From assembly GCA_032433765.1 (NCBI GenBank), contig JAVIAB010000101.1, forward strand, positions 59,138,092-59,202,091: a stretch of 64,000 nucleotides of DNA, given 5' to 3'. The translations under genes and the position numbers were made by a program. The notes beneath the pieces are model-generated. The model worked only from the letters and a program-made list of their open reading frames with translations. It had not been told where the DNA came from and did no database searches. This stretch comes from Megaustenia siamemsis. Taxonomy: Eukaryota; Mollusca; Gastropoda; Stylommatophora; Ariophantidae. Positions 22,475 to 34,585 of the stretch are shown here, piece by piece (the first letter of the stretch is position 1; each line of letters starts with the position of its first letter).

Positions 22475-23080
22475 TACACATGTATGTAGACTTGCTAACA
22501 ATGGCATGCACGATCATTTCTTCCCTCTGTACTCATCATGTTAATTGAGGCAATGAAAATAATGTCTGCAGCATATGGTTACCCGCAGCCGTGGCGACAA
22601 AATGAACTTGAGTTCGATGGCTGCTTGAAGATCTCTAGCTGACCGAGATGTCAAATCCTAGCTCACTAGGTTAAGGGCAGGTAACTACAGTGAGAAACAG
22701 TATGGCCATACTCCGTGAACGTACACACTTTCATTTGAATTTACTCTCATTAGAGCATCAACGCGTATTGAAGAACATTACTCTTATTTGTTACCGTTTC
22801 CATTAGAGATAAACTTTCTTCATTATCTGTAACTTCTTGTGTTAATGCTTGCGTGGAAACTGGATATGTTAGTGCTGCCAATTGACATGTTTTTATGTTA
22901 GGATCTAATTGTTGTGTAACCCAGGTCAGCATTTAAGTGCCCTTGATTTAAACATTTGTTCTGGGTGACTGACGTTGGTCATATATTTGCAGACAGATCA
23001 CACATGAAACCCTGTTCTAATTAAAACGCCAAGGTCATTTATACCAGACTAACATGGCCCTTTCATTTCGATGTTCACCA
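22475..23080. other. No gene seen
   Basis: No supported exon or recognised repeat. Confidence 0.35.
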
Positions 23081-23081
23081 T

Positions 23082-23760
23082 CATCATCGAGTGCCGCCTC
23101 CGCAACGAAGGTTTGCAAACCAAGGAGCGCCATTCCACTCTGTCTCTTGTTTTGATGGTGCAGGTTGTCATAAATTGACTTGTCCATCTTTTGATGTTAC
23201 TCGTCCATGTTAGTCTTGGTCTGCCTCTGCCTCTTTTACCTTGTATTTCCCCTTCCAATATTACTTTTAGTAGGTTGTTGTGCCTTTTAACGTGCCCCAA
23301 ACTTTTCATTTGTCTTGTCTTAATTGCATTTAGTAGTTCTCTTTTTTATTTTTAGTTGTTTTTAAACTTCATCGTTTGTTTTTTTTTTCCATCCAATTCT
23401 TCCTATTCTTCTATAAATCCACGTTTCAAAGGCTTCAATTGTCTGTTCTTTTTTCTTGTCTAATGTCCATGTTTGTGCACCATACATGAATATTGAGAAT
23501 ACGTTTTGATATTCTTAATTTCAACCCTACTTTTATTTATTATGTAGTTAGTATTTTATTCATGGCATTAAAATTACTTTTTGCCATGCCTATTCCTTTG
23601 TTTATTTTAATTTAACATTTTCCATAATTGATTATAGTATGTCCAAGGTAGTTGTAGCTCTGAACTGTCTTCAGATGTGATTGTGCCATATACAACTACC
23701 ATGTTTCTATTAATTAGTAGCCTACATCTACACTATTGATTGCACAAAGAGAGAAAATTA
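23082..23760 (-). mobile_element. LINE family V, RT thumb to 3' end (minus strand)
   Basis: Minus-strand order: IFMYGAQTWTLDKK, FETWIYRRIGRIGWKKK, LGHVKRHNNLLKVILEG, QGKRGRGRPRLTWTSNIKRW, TIKTRDRVEWRSLV, followed by the trinucleotide tail seen as CATCATCATC. A few stops and shifts. This is the best preserved V copy and defines the family in the window. Confidence 0.85.
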
Positions 23761-23911
23761 CATTTCCAACCTCTGTTTAATTAACACATAAATATAAATG
23801 ACGTGCCTTGAAGTTTGTTGTAACAATTTGAAACTAATGCTAATTTGTAACTTCTCTAAACGCAATGCTTCCATTTAAATATTGATGCCATTTATCATCT
23901 CATTTACTTAC

Positions 23912-23941
23912 ACCGATTTTTTTTCCCATCACGCTGGCAAT
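23912..23941 (-). CDS. Candidate micro-exon (30 bp), peptide IASVMGKKIG
   Basis: The minus-strand acceptor region ends ATCTTTATAG. The exon is ATTGCCAGCGTGATGG plus AAAAAAAATCGGT, and the donor is GTAAGTAAATG. It has ten codons, open in phase 0, and begins with the recurrent ATTGC. The pyrimidine tract is moderate and the donor is perfect. Confidence 0.55.
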
Positions 23942-24092
23942 CTATAAAGATATCAAAGTTTAATTTATAAACACCTACAATTCATCAATAATACATACTC
24001 TTCGCATTGTATTTCTTTTACTTCTTACTTTTTTTCTTTCCACAATTACCTTTCAGTGCCAGTGGTAGATATCGTTTTGTCAATTTCCGTCA

Positions 24093-24219
<127 letters not shown>

Positions 24220-24267
24220 AAAGCAGATTAAAAATGGTATGTTCACGTGATAATGGAGATCGATTAT

Positions 24268-24640
24268 GCAATATCATCACGCGCCGTACCGGATGGCGTA
24301 GGTGATCATGTCTTTCCACGATCTTCTATCTACTGTGCATCGTATCAGTTCTGTTAATGACTGTTTTCCATGTCATAACACAAAACTATCCAGTTTTATC
24401 TTCAGTAACTTTCCTCTTGTCATGATGTGCCAGAAAATTGTTGATTGTTTTCTTCTGATGTTTTTAGGAGCTCTCTTTTTGTGTTGGCCTTTTAAGAATG
24501 TCCCCATTGGTCTTAATAGCTGGCCAAAGAACTTTCAACATTCTTCTGAGAAATCCCATCGCTGTGGCTTCGAATTGTCTTTTCATCTGTTTGTCTATTG
24601 TCCTTGATTCGCTTCCATAGGTCAGATTATGCAACAACTA
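24268..24640 (-). mobile_element. LINE family A, 3' end (minus strand)
   Basis: The nucleotide sequence parallels 9304-9637 and 2457-2900, with the tail at the low-coordinate end (ATCATCACGCGCCGTACCGGATGGC). The segment around 24390-24400 is deleted relative to other copies. No intact frame. Confidence 0.75.
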
Positions 24641-24944
24641 TTTAATGCACGTAATAGACACTCCCTCCCCAATACATAAGATCTTAAAAATAAAAAGTCG
24701 TGGCAGTACTGACAGTATACCGGTTCGACAGTATACACAACTTTTTTTCGACACATAAGTGGAACTGTGGATTGTGACAAGAGCAAAGAAGGAGAAAAGT
24801 ACAACATGTCATTGCTTCAATGATATCATTTGTATAATGTTGTGAGAAGGGAGGATGAAATATGTCGCGTTAATACATTAAAATAGTTCGAATTAAGAGA
24901 TTGCGAGAAGTCACAAAACATGATACAAGCCAGCAATTGGGAGA

Positions 24945-25290
24945 ATTTCCGGTTTGCTGCAGGAGTTACTGAGATTAGTGCTCTGTGCACACCGTGAGCT
25001 GTGTGTTTCATCAGATGGTGTTTCTATATTCAGATTGCTTACGATGAATGATACTATCGTATGAACAAGGTCAGTTCAGTTGCGTTCACTGTTAGCGCTA
25101 CTAGGCATTATGTCTTTTTATGTGTCCCGTGTTTGCAAGGATGGGTATTGCAGCAGCCTTTCTTTGTTTGGATATTCGAAGGGATGCTAACTGATCATTT
25201 TACTGGCACGAGCGATTGAGGAAAAATGGATTTTCATTGGTTTGCAATGGGAGAATGACAATGAGTTTACAAACAAGGGGCGGTGAGACA
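24945..25290 (+). repeat. RX segment, copy ii (gene-family 3' flank)
   Basis: Starts near GCTGCAGGAGTTACTGAG and includes GTGCTCTGTGCACACCGTGAGC, ATTGCTTACGATGAATGAT, GTGTTCACTGTT-like and ACTGGCACGAGCGATTGAG, collinear with 1-247 (inverted) and 47455-47762. No coding part of the gene family is recognisable upstream of it. Confidence 0.7.
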
Positions 25291-25479
25291 AGACCGTCAC
25301 TGCCTGCAATACTAATATGTGCTGATGAAATATTTGTAAATCTTCATTCCCTGTTTAGCTGGAACAGTTTTGCATGTTGAGCAGTTTAATCTGCTATACG
25401 TTTCAACAATGTTTGGGCTGTCCGTCATTTTTGTAATACCATCTAATCTACTTAATAGCTCTCAAATAATATTACTCAC

Positions 25480-25500
25480 ACTGCGTATATTTTCTTGAAC
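25480..25500 (-). CDS. Candidate micro-exon (21 bp), peptide VQENIRS
   Basis: The minus-strand order is GTATATTTTGTTTCAG, then GTTCAAGAAAATATACGCAGT, then GTGAGTAATATT. Both splice signals are strong. Seven codons, phase 0. The intron to the preceding micro-exon (25797-25832) is only 296 bp, the shortest spacing in the series. Confidence 0.6.
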
Positions 25501-25796
25501 CTGAAACAAAATATACTTTATCAAACGAAAGAACATATTGTTCTCAAAATCATTCAATTAAAAGAGAAGCACATCTGTTGCGTTTATGTAAAACTATAGA
25601 CCCCATAAGTCTACTGTCATTGCGTGTTTGAAGATTAAAACTGACGCCCCTATTTAGATTTTTGCAGCGATCAGAATTTGTGACAATATGGCATCGCTGT
25701 CATGACAACCAGAGAAATCTTTAGTGTGTACATTCTGTTAACAATTAACTCAAACTTAATGATGAAACGTTCGGTTTGACAATTTACAGAACTTAC

Positions 25797-25832
25797 ATTT
25801 TGTAGGCAATCTATAAGTTCATGATTTGCAAC
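25797..25832 (-). CDS. Candidate micro-exon (36 bp), peptide VANHELIDCLQN
   Basis: The minus-strand acceptor is ATCTTTTTCCTAG and the donor is GTAAGTTCTG. The exon has twelve codons, open in phase 0. An internal AG (before ATTGCCTACAAAAT) could act as an alternative acceptor, giving 14 bp and shifting the frame; the outer acceptor has the better pyrimidine tract. Confidence 0.6.
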
Positions 25833-26345
25833 CTAGGAAAAAGATAATGTTAAAGTTGAATAATTGAACCAAAACGTGTGGCACAGTGGATGTGATACTT
25901 TATAATCTTTACTCTTAGTAACCGAGCATCGCAATTTTAACTCATTATGACAGTGTAGGTCAGTTGTTGACATTTAGAGTATAGGTAGCATTTTGATGTA
26001 GCGGGAGACAGCACTCTGGGTATGGAAGCCGGGAGAACGGACATTAATGTAGTGTAGAACGTTAATGATGATAATGCTCTTGTCCAGAGATGATGTGGAA
26101 GGGGAAATTATCCAGCAAAATTTGCTCGACTGATCTCCCCAGTAAAGTAAACGTAACTTCAACATAAGTATGTGATTCACAAATGCGTGCTATGGCACTA
26201 ACATAGTCTTACTACTATACCGCAACATATGTTAACATCATAAAGGAATGAATCAACTCTACCGTCTAGGCCACATTATTTCGAATTGTGGACGCTAGTG
26301 GTCTTCTTGATGTTTTTTTTAAATAAAACAGCAGTGGTCAAGAAA
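25833..26345. other. No gene seen; intronic
   Basis: No recognised repeat. A splice-flanked 53-bp stretch near 26195 is not frame-preserving. Confidence 0.35.
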
Positions 26346-26909
26346 GAGACGATGTTGGAATCAGATGACACAAGACGTAACTAAGATCATTTGAATCATT
26401 TGACAAAAGACCTAAAGAAGGTGATATTTGAATCAGTCGACAATAGACGTGAAGAAGATTATATTTGAATCAGGTGACAAAAGACTTAAAGGAGAAGATG
26501 TTTCAATCAGTTGACAAAAGACTTAAAGGAGAAGATGTTTTAATAAGTTGACAAAAGATTTAAAGGAGATACTATTTGAATCAGTTGACAAAAGACGTGA
26601 AGGAGATGATGTTTGAATCAGTTGATAAAAGACGTAAAGAAGGTGATGTTTGAATGAGTTTACAAAGGACGTAAAGAAGAGGACGTTTGAATCAGTTGAC
26701 AAAAGGCGTAAAGAAGGTGATGTTTGAATCAGTTGACAAAAGACTTAAAGGAGGGGATTGTTTGAATCAGTTGACAAAAGACGTAATGAAGATGACGTTT
26801 GATTAGTTGACAAAAGACGTAAAGAAGATGATGTTTGAATCAGTTGACAAAAGACGTAACGAAGATGACGTTTGAATCAGTTGACAAAAGACTAAAAGGA
26901 GGTGATGTC
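26346..26909. repeat. Minisatellite, 37-bp unit, about 15 copies
   Basis: The unit runs approximately GAATCAGTTGACAAAAGACG, then TAAAGAAGGTGATGTTT. Copies vary by substitutions and 1-3 bp indels. Confidence 0.93.
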
Positions 26910-27452
26910 GATGGCCCTAAGATGTTGTTCACTGGTTAGTATCTATAGCTATGATTTTTAGCTTTTCCACACCCCGCCCCAAACCATGTGACTTTTCTCT
27001 TGGGATGCCTTCGTGAGACGCGCGTGGAGAGAGCGATGAGACTTTGTATGGTAGCAACGTCTTTACAATATAATTTATTAGCTTTCTATGATGTAACTTG
27101 ATATTAGTGCATCTCTTCCGTTTGTGTTTTTTGTTCCATTTCTACTTGTTATTTACCCCCCCCCCCCCCCGAAAGGCCGTTGCGAGAACAAAAATGCATT
27201 GTTAAGTTGAGAGATGTGTAGTAGGATTTCAAAAAATGAGAAGTCAAGCACATTTATAATTTTCTCATATTTTATACTCCAGCAGACAAGTGCTACTCAT
27301 TGCAATTTGCTTCACATTTTAATGACGTCATGATGACGTCATTTACTTTTTTTTTCAAATGTATTCAATATACAAACTGTAGCGAGACTTAACGAACACC
27401 TTGTATAATAACATTTCATCTACTTCTATAACGTGTCTTACACATAACTTAC
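26910..27452. other. Intronic; poly-C run and paired CRE-like sites
   Basis: A run of 14 C lies near 27157-27170. No exon recognised. Confidence 0.4.
27323..27341. promoter_or_regulatory. Two perfect CRE-like octamers
   Basis: TGACGTCA occurs at 27323-27330 and again at 27334-27341, separated by three bases. Such palindromes are the consensus for CREB/ATF bZIP factors. They lie about 110 bp downstream (minus sense) of a micro-exon. Function is unproven. Confidence 0.3.
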
Positions 27453-27494
27453 ATTGTCCCTTATCGTCACTATAGCAGCTTTGGCATCTGCAAT
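27453..27494 (-). CDS. Candidate micro-exon (42 bp), peptide IADAKAAIVTIRDN
   Basis: The longest micro-exon in the series. The minus-strand acceptor is TTCTTTTTTCTTAG and the donor is GTAAGTTATG. It has fourteen codons, open in phase 0, starting with ATTGC. The Ile/Ala/Val spacing would suit two helical heptads. Both splice signals are strong. Confidence 0.65.
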
Positions 27495-27712
27495 CTAAGA
27501 AAAAAGAACGTTCAATTTAGTTTATTATAACTGTGTTTATGAAGAAAATATCATTCAATATTGTTAAATCCTTAAATCGGTTCCTTCCCCACAATATAAG
27601 CATTAAGACCTATTTAGAATGCAAATCTTGTCTAAATATAAACCGTCTCCCTGCATAAATCGACTCCCATTACAACTAGACTTTATTCTAAAAAAGTAAG
27701 GTCCCACCGGTC

Positions 27713-27905
27713 ATCATCATCGAGTGCCATCTCCGCATCGAAGGTTGGCTACCATAGAGCGCCATTTCGCTCTGTTTCTCGGTTTGATGGTGCAGGTTGT
27801 CATAGATTGATTTGTCCATCTTTTGATGTTACTCGTTCATGCTAGTCTTGGTCTGTCTCTGCCTCTTTTACCTTGTATTTTTCCCTCCAAGATTACTTTA
27901 GCAGT
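27713..27905 (-). mobile_element. LINE family V, 3'-end fragment
   Basis: About 190 bp matching the V tail end: CATCATCATCGAGTGCC at the low-coordinate end, then the complement of the WTSNIKRW and RGRPRLT codons. Strongly 5'-truncated. Confidence 0.8.
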
Positions 27906-28254
27906 GCCCACCCGGTGCCATAAAAAAATAATGGCAATAAAATGTATTTCTATAGAGAGACATATCTCTGAATCTACTGCACATACATGACTAATTTATA
28001 CATTTGTTGAAGTAAAGTGAATGAAGAATTTGACAATGTAAACATTATGTATGTGAGTTGATTAAGTAATGTAATAATAATAAATGAAAAAGACAGTTTT
28101 TACATTGTTTGTTAATGGAGAAAAATATGAAAACATTATGATGTTTTTATTTTTATGACTTCTACATATGTTTAAAAAATACAGACAAAGTCAAAATATA
28201 TTTAACACTATATGAACGTTATTTACTGTTTTCGATCTTCCGATCACAACTTTC
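27906..28254. other. No gene seen
   Basis: AT-rich, no recognised feature. Confidence 0.35.
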
Positions 28255-29370
28255 GATCTGGACAGTTAATTATCATGTCTATTGTTGACCTTCTGCCAAG
28301 CCATTCTATTAAGCTGTCTGGTACCATTTCTCTTTGATTCCCTCTGTCTCTTCTTCCTTCAATTTTCCAATTCTAGTTACAATATTGTCCCTCCTCATTA
28401 AATGGCCAAAAATGATGATTGTTTCTTCCAAATATTGGAAATTAGCTCTCTTTTTGCTTTGGCCCTTTTCAGAGCGTTTTCATTACTCTTCTTAGCTGTC
28501 TATGGTATTCTCAACATTTTTCTGTAAAACCATATCTCAACGGCCTCCAACGATTTCTTGTCTGTTGTCCTACAGTCCATGATTCACATCCATATTTGAA
28601 AACTGACTCTACATAACATTTATGAACTATTTTTCTTGTATTTATTGTTACAAATGGATTGCACAGTATCCATTTTATGGAAAACTGCTTTTGTCTGAGC
28701 TATTCTGCATCTCACCTCTGTTGTACGTCTAATATCTGAGGTTAACAATGTTCCCATATTTTGAAATTCATTTGTCTGTTTAAAATTGTTTACATTGCAC
28801 TGTGGTGATGGCTGTTTCTTTGCTGTTACAATTACTTATGTCATTTTGCTATTAATGCTGAGTCCTTTATTTTTGTTTTCTTTCATTATAATGTATAACA
28901 TTTCTTATAACTCATTAGCGCTCTTAGCGACTAAGACTGTATCATCAGCATACGTAGATTATTTATATTATCACCTTCAATTGTTATTCCAGAAATGTCC
29001 TTTATAGATCTTAAAATAATCTGACTATAAATATTAAACAAATCTGGTTACAGCACATAACATTGCCTAACACCTTGTTTTATTTGTTGAAACATTCCCA
29101 ATTGGTTTCCAGTTCTCATGGCCGCTGTTTGTTGCCATTACATGTTCTTTATTATTCTTATATATTTACTGTCTACATTTATGCTTTCTAAATTTTTTTA
29201 TTATTTCTTGGTGCTTTACTATATCAAATTATTTGGTATAATCTATGCAACTTAGGTATAGATGTGTTTTTACCTCTATGGCTCTTTCAACTAAAAATCG
29301 TATGGTATATATGGTATTGTTCTTACATTTACCTTCAACATAACCACACTGTTCATCACTAATGTATGGA
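28255..29370 (-). mobile_element. LINE family B, RT to near 3' end (minus strand)
   Basis: Minus-strand landmarks in order: an RT palm segment like YISDEQCGYVEGK, VERAIEVKTHLYLSCIDYTK, NQLGMFQQIKQGVRQ, YADDTV (shifted by one base), then the thumb and RREIEG-type C-terminal segments. The extreme 3' tail is missing. It runs head-on into the plus-strand family D element near 29370-29395. Confidence 0.8.
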
Positions 29371-29394
29371 CAGATCCTCTGGTTAACAGAAGAC

Positions 29395-31366
29395 TTATGT
29401 GGCATTTGGAGACAAAACAACAAAGTGGCTTCCATCAGCACAGATCAACTGAAGACCTAGTCACATACATTGCACAGGAAATAGAGGATGCTCTACAAGA
29501 AAAGAAACACACACTGGTAGTGTGGGTCGACAAGAAGAAGGCTTTTGATAGGGTATAGCGAGAGTGTTTAAAGAACAAGCTTTTCAGACTTGGCATCCTG
29601 GGTCGTTTATTCAATTGGGTCTCTCAATACCTTCAGGATAGAACGGACATAGTACAAGTTCAAGGTCAACTAAGTAAGAAGATCTCAATCGAACAAGGCG
29701 GAGTCTTGACCCCAACACTCTTTTTAATTTTCATAAATGACATCGTAATGGACATTCCACCCAGGAATATCTCTGCAATATACGCAGATGATCTGGCGTT
29801 ATGAGCTCGCGAGGAAAGTATGTCGGTGGCTTGACCCAGGATGCAAGATATCCTAGGTGAACTTGAAAAGTGGACGAACGCCTAGTTCTTACCAATCAAC
29901 GAAAAAAAAAAACTACATATACAATTTTCAGCCTATCAAGAAAAACACTCTCTGCAAACGTGAAGATAAAAGACCATACACTCCCTATTGACCAAAACCC
30001 AACATATCTTGGCGTCATCATGAATCGCAGAATGACTTGGAAAAATCAGATAGAGCAAGGAAAAAAGCCAGAAAACGAACAAATATTATGAAGAAATTGG
30101 CAGGAACGGACTGGGGGGCAGACAGCAATATTTTGAAAAGACTATACGTAGGAAGAGTCAGACCAGTTCTAGAGTATGGAGTCACAGCCCGGGCTATGGC
30201 TTCCAAATCACACCTTAGCAAAATTAACAGAACACAGAACCAAGCTGCCCGTATCATCACTGGTGCTATGAAATGTACACCTGTCAAGACTCTATAAACA
30301 GTAACAGGTTTACAACCCTTATATGACAGACGGGTCACTAAAGTAATGCAACAAGCGGAGAAATGTAGAATGCTCCTTAGCCACCACATGCACCAAAAAA
30401 TAACTGGTTCCGGAATTTTACGACTAAAGAGGAGCAACTTCGCTGCAATCGCCAATGAACTAACTACTGGAGACCCAGTATTTTCCCAAAGACTAACGAA
30501 ACCCATCTGATATGTCTCCTCATGGCAAACATAAAATACCAGAACTTAAGGGAAATATAACAGGAATCATGAAAAAGGCACCCAATCAGACACAGAAAGA
30601 AAATACCTAGAAGTAAAACACATACACGATACCTACCCACAGGACTATTGGTCCCACATATACACAGATGGCTCTGCTACAAATGCCACCAGAAATGGAG
30701 GCTGAGGTGTGTTCTTGAAGCTGAATAGCCAGGACGAGATCATCAAGTCAATAGATACTGAAAAATTCTCAAACAACTTTAAAGCAGAAACTGAGGCCAT
30801 CAGAGATGCTGCAACACTGGGTACTCAACACAAAAATAGCATGCACAATAAACTGGTGATTCTGACTGATGCACTGTCAATACTATCAGGTCTAAAAAGC
30901 CCCAAGAACAATGAACTAGATGACTTGAGAACAACTCTGGACCAACTATGCAATAACTTTCAGAGAGTAGTCATTCAACGGATACCATCACACTGTAATA
31001 TACACGGGAACGAACGCGCAGACACATTAGCTAAAGAGGGAGGGAGATTACCACAAGAGAACCATCCGCTCAGTTATGTTGAAGCCAAATCCATCATCAA
31101 TGGTCAGTTCCATGAACAATGGGAACGAGAACACCCAAAGCATAACGAGAGTGACGGATACCACCAACTTTCAAGGAGGGATCAAGTCATTATACTTCGA
31201 CTACGCATTGGCCACAATAGAATGAGAAATCACATGTTCACCAAATTCAAAATATGTACAACCAGCCTATGCCACTGTACACTGGACAATATGACAACAA
31301 AACATGTTCTACAGGATTGCCCCCAGTACACAGACCCGAGAAGAGCAATGTGGTCCACACCCTCCT
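29395..31366 (+). mobile_element. LINE family D with RT and RNase H
   Basis: RT motifs: QHRSTEDLV-like, VVWVDKKKAFDRV, EQGGVLTPTLF, IYADDLAL. The RNase H domain is well preserved: YTDGSATN (30662-), FKAETEAIRDA (catalytic Glu), VILTDALSIL (catalytic Asp) and RIPSHCNIHGNERADTLAKEG. It is followed by LSRRDQVIILRLRIGHNRM and a Cys/His tail (CTTSLCHCTLDN, KHVLQDCP). A 223-codon frame at 30709-31380 is intact; the RT part has several stops and shifts. RNase H placement after RT fits I/Ingi/Jockey-like lineages. The 3' end is cut by the family E element. Confidence 0.88.
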
Positions 31367-33900
31367 GTTATGTTTTCTAGTGCTTCTAATATTCCATCGA
31401 TCCATCTTTTTCGTGGTCGATAATTGGGCCTGGTATTCTCGCAATAATGAAAAGAAGATTGGAGGCCACAGAGATGGGATTTATCAGAAGAATGTTAACA
31501 GTTCCCTGGACAGCTAAAAAGACCAATGAGGAAATTCTCAAAGAGGCCAACACAAAAAGGGAACTCTTAAAAACATCAGAAAAAGGAATTATTTGGGCAC
31601 ATCATGAGAAGAGGAAAGTTTGAATACTTGGTTACAACTGGCAAAATAAAGGAAAGAGAGATCGCGGACAACAAAGAGAGAAAATACTGGATATCTTGGT
31701 GTCATAGCATGGAAAAAAGTCAACAACAGAACTGATACGATGCACTGTAGATAGAAGATTGTGGAAGGACATGATCACCCACGTCAAACGGTATTGCACA
31801 TGATGATGTTTCTCGCAATTTTTATTCAGGGCCTGTTGTGTTGTGTTTTCATTACTCTGTCTTGTCACGTGGCCAAACCATTTTATCTTTTGTTTCTTTA
31901 CGTTTTTTTCCATTTATATTTCCGCGTTCCATTTATGGCGGGGGTTATTCCTAGCTTTTTGTTTTTATGAATTCTTCATTTATGATCTTATCTCTCAGAC
32001 TGTTTCCTGTTATTCGTCTGACACATTTCATCTCATTCGAAGATATTTTTCTTATTTGTCTTGCATCTATCGCCCATAACTGGCATTGGTAGCACAACGT
32101 TGGGATGAAGATTGTACAGTGCCCGTTTTGCCTGTAAAGTTATTTCCTTGTTGGACAATAGTTGTGATAGCTGGCAATTGATTTGAAAAAGCTTTGATTT
32201 ATCTTGAATTTTTCGCTGTTATGTGTGATTTGTCGTTTTTCGGTAAACGTCATAGGTATTTGAATTACTCTACTTGTTTTAGTTGTCTGTCTTCTATAGC
32301 TATGTTGATGTTCTGTTTCTCTTTAGTGATATTCTTAACATCTGTTTTGTTGATGTTGATTTTCATGTTGTTTTTCGTGCCTGTGTTGTTGAATGTATGT
32401 GTTCTTGTAGGTCTTTTTTTCAAGTATTAGAGTCTGGTTTTCTGCAAATAAAAGCTCGTCTCCTCTGCTGTTCTGTCTGTGCAGCTGCTCTTGATGTAGA
32501 GACTTTTAATTAAGTGGTTTATATGTTAGCTTACTCCGTATGTTTTTAGTCTCTCCCACAATTGTTCTCACTTTACTCTGTCGAATGCTTTTTCCTCATC
32601 AATGAAAGCTATGTATACGTCTTTTATTGTGTTCAGTCGTCTTCTGGAGACGGTTTTAAGGTGAATAGAGCGTCGGTACATAAACTGTGTTTACGGATCC
32701 CCATTTAACAATTGCTTAACTGTAGTTATATTATTGGTTTCAGCCTTTTTTCCACGATTTTGGCGAATCTCTTTCCTGCATGACTGAGAAGTGATATACC
32801 TCTATATTGATTGCAGTCTCTTTTGCTATCTTTCTTTTTTCGACATTGTTATGACGAATGCCTGTTGCCAGTTTGGGGCTTTTTGTTGGTGCTGCATGAA
32901 TATTAGGTGCAGTTATGTCACTCCTGTTTCTCCTGCTGCTGCTATTATTTCTATTTCTATTTTATGTATCCCTTGTGCTTTATATGTTGGTGCATATTTG
33001 ATTACTTCTTTGATTTCCTCCTTATTGATATTGGGTTCAGGATCTTGCGTTCGTGCGTAGTTTTTGTTGTCTTATTGGTAGTACGTGTCATATTGAATAG
33101 GTCTTCGAAATATTTCTTTCATCACTGTTGCTTATGTTCGTTATTTGATATTTGCTGTCCGTCTTTGTCATTTATGAGCTATCTTGGTTTTCTTTTCTCG
33201 CTCTTGTGGATTTTACTGCTTTGTAGAAATTTCTTGTGGCTGTCTTGAAGTCCCTGCTCATATTTTGTCAGAATTATGTCCAATACTTTTGCTTAGCCTC
33301 TTTGATCAAAATTTTAACTCTCTTTCGAACTAAGGCATATTTTTCTTTTTTTTTTCTTGATTTTTATTCTCTGTCAAATGTTTTATAAATTTCTTATTTT
33401 CTTTAATTGCTTCTCGGATTGCTTCGTTCCACCACGGAGTGCTCTTTTTCCCCTTCTTTTGTTTTTAGCTTCGTTCTACATATTGTTTTAGGGATGTTGG
33501 TTACTCTTTCCTTAAATTGTTTCCACTCTTCTTCTACTGTGCCTACTTCGCTAGGGAGTCTCTTTACTACCTCTACTAGTTTTCTCTTTTAGGATTTTCC
33601 TTGATTCTTGATATTTTAATTGTTGTATTTATATTGACTTTTCGTATGCTTCTGTTGTTTGTTTTTGTATATTCTTTTTGTTTTTGGCTGTCTGCGTGTG
33701 GTCATAACCATTTTGTGGTCCGTGTCATCTGTGATATTAGGGATTGATCTTCTGTCGGTTACTTTTCTCTCGTTCTGTTTTCTTGTTAGTATAAAATCTA
33801 TCTGGCTTCTGCATGTCACTCATCTTGTTCATCCTTATTTGTTTTTTCTTGTATCTACTAGCTGCAAAATGTATTCTGTCAACCATTTCATTTTGCATTT
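31367..33900 (-). mobile_element. LINE family E, endonuclease to C-terminus (minus strand), split by a nested LINE A
   Basis: Minus-strand order: endonuclease end (RSQIDFILTRKQNERKV and TDHKMVMTT, 33816-33700), RT N-terminal region, CNQYRGISLLSHAGK (about 32830-32780), RT palm remnants, then IKWFGHVTRQSNENTTQQAL. A 364-bp LINE A (31446-31809) interrupts the C-terminus, after which ENTRPNYRPRKRWIDGILE resumes (31440-31380). Stops and frameshifts are frequent. Confidence 0.82.
31446..31809 (+). mobile_element. Nested LINE family A insertion with 10-bp target duplication
   Basis: A 5'-truncated A copy: LEATEMGFIRRML-type start, KKTNEEILKEANTKREL, MRRGKFEYLVTTGKI, REKILDILVS, RLWKDMITHVKRY, (ATG)n. 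TTCTCGCAAT flanks it at 31436-31445 and 31810-31819. Removing one copy restores the family E reading across the gap. Confidence 0.88.
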
Positions 33901-33904
33901 GTTC

Positions 33905-34010
33905 TCACTAGTGGTATGAAATCTTGTGATGTTTATTGTACAGATTCTTTTAGCATTTCCCACTGTTCATCAATGCTTTTTATCTTCTTTATTGCATTCT
34001 TCTTCTACCT
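33905..34010 (-). mobile_element. LINE B-type linker fragment
   Basis: Short minus-strand match to the segment between endonuclease and RT also seen at 48215-48265 and 7960-8030 (CTCACTAGTGGTATGAA and TTTTGATGTTT). Confidence 0.45.
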
Positions 34011-34019
34011 TTTTAGCTT

Positions 34020-34500
34020 CCATTGGAGCATAGGTCTTCAACAAACACTATCCAAGTCGTTCTGTTTTTTTGCCATTCTTTAAGATCATTCCATGTCTTC
34101 CCCATCATCTTCATCTCTGATTCTATCTGTCCTCTCCAAGAATACATAGGTCTTTCTCTTTGTCTTTTCCCCTGGGGATTACAAAAAAGGGCCTGTTGTG
34201 TAATACTCTCAGTTGGCTTCCGTAGTGTGTGTTCTATCCAGCGCCATCGTCTTCGCTGTATCTATTTATCCACTGGTATTTGACTTGTGCATTTCCATAA
34301 TTCTATGTTAGTGATTTTGTCCTGCCATTTCCATCCTTTTCTTCTGCGTAAGCATCCATTAAAAAGTCAGTATCTTCGTGATTGTCAATTTTCTTGTTCT
34401 CCATGTTTCACAGCCATATAATAGGACCGACTTAACATTTGAATTAAAAATTGTACCTGTTCTGATTTGTGATGTTATATTTGTCGTGTTACCTCTTGTC
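34020..34500 (-). mobile_element. LINE family F, RT C-terminus (minus strand)
   Basis: The minus strand encodes CETWRTRKLT, TMALDRTHTTEAN, QQALFCNPQGKRQRERP and MGKTWNDLKEWQKNRTTW, a typical RTE-like C-terminal arrangement. A second copy is at 48525-48840. Confidence 0.7.
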
Positions 34501-34585
34501 TGATTTGTGTACACCTAAATTTAACTTGATATTAAATGAGACTCTTTTTGTTGCTTTTAATCTAACTATAAGCTTTCCCGAAACT

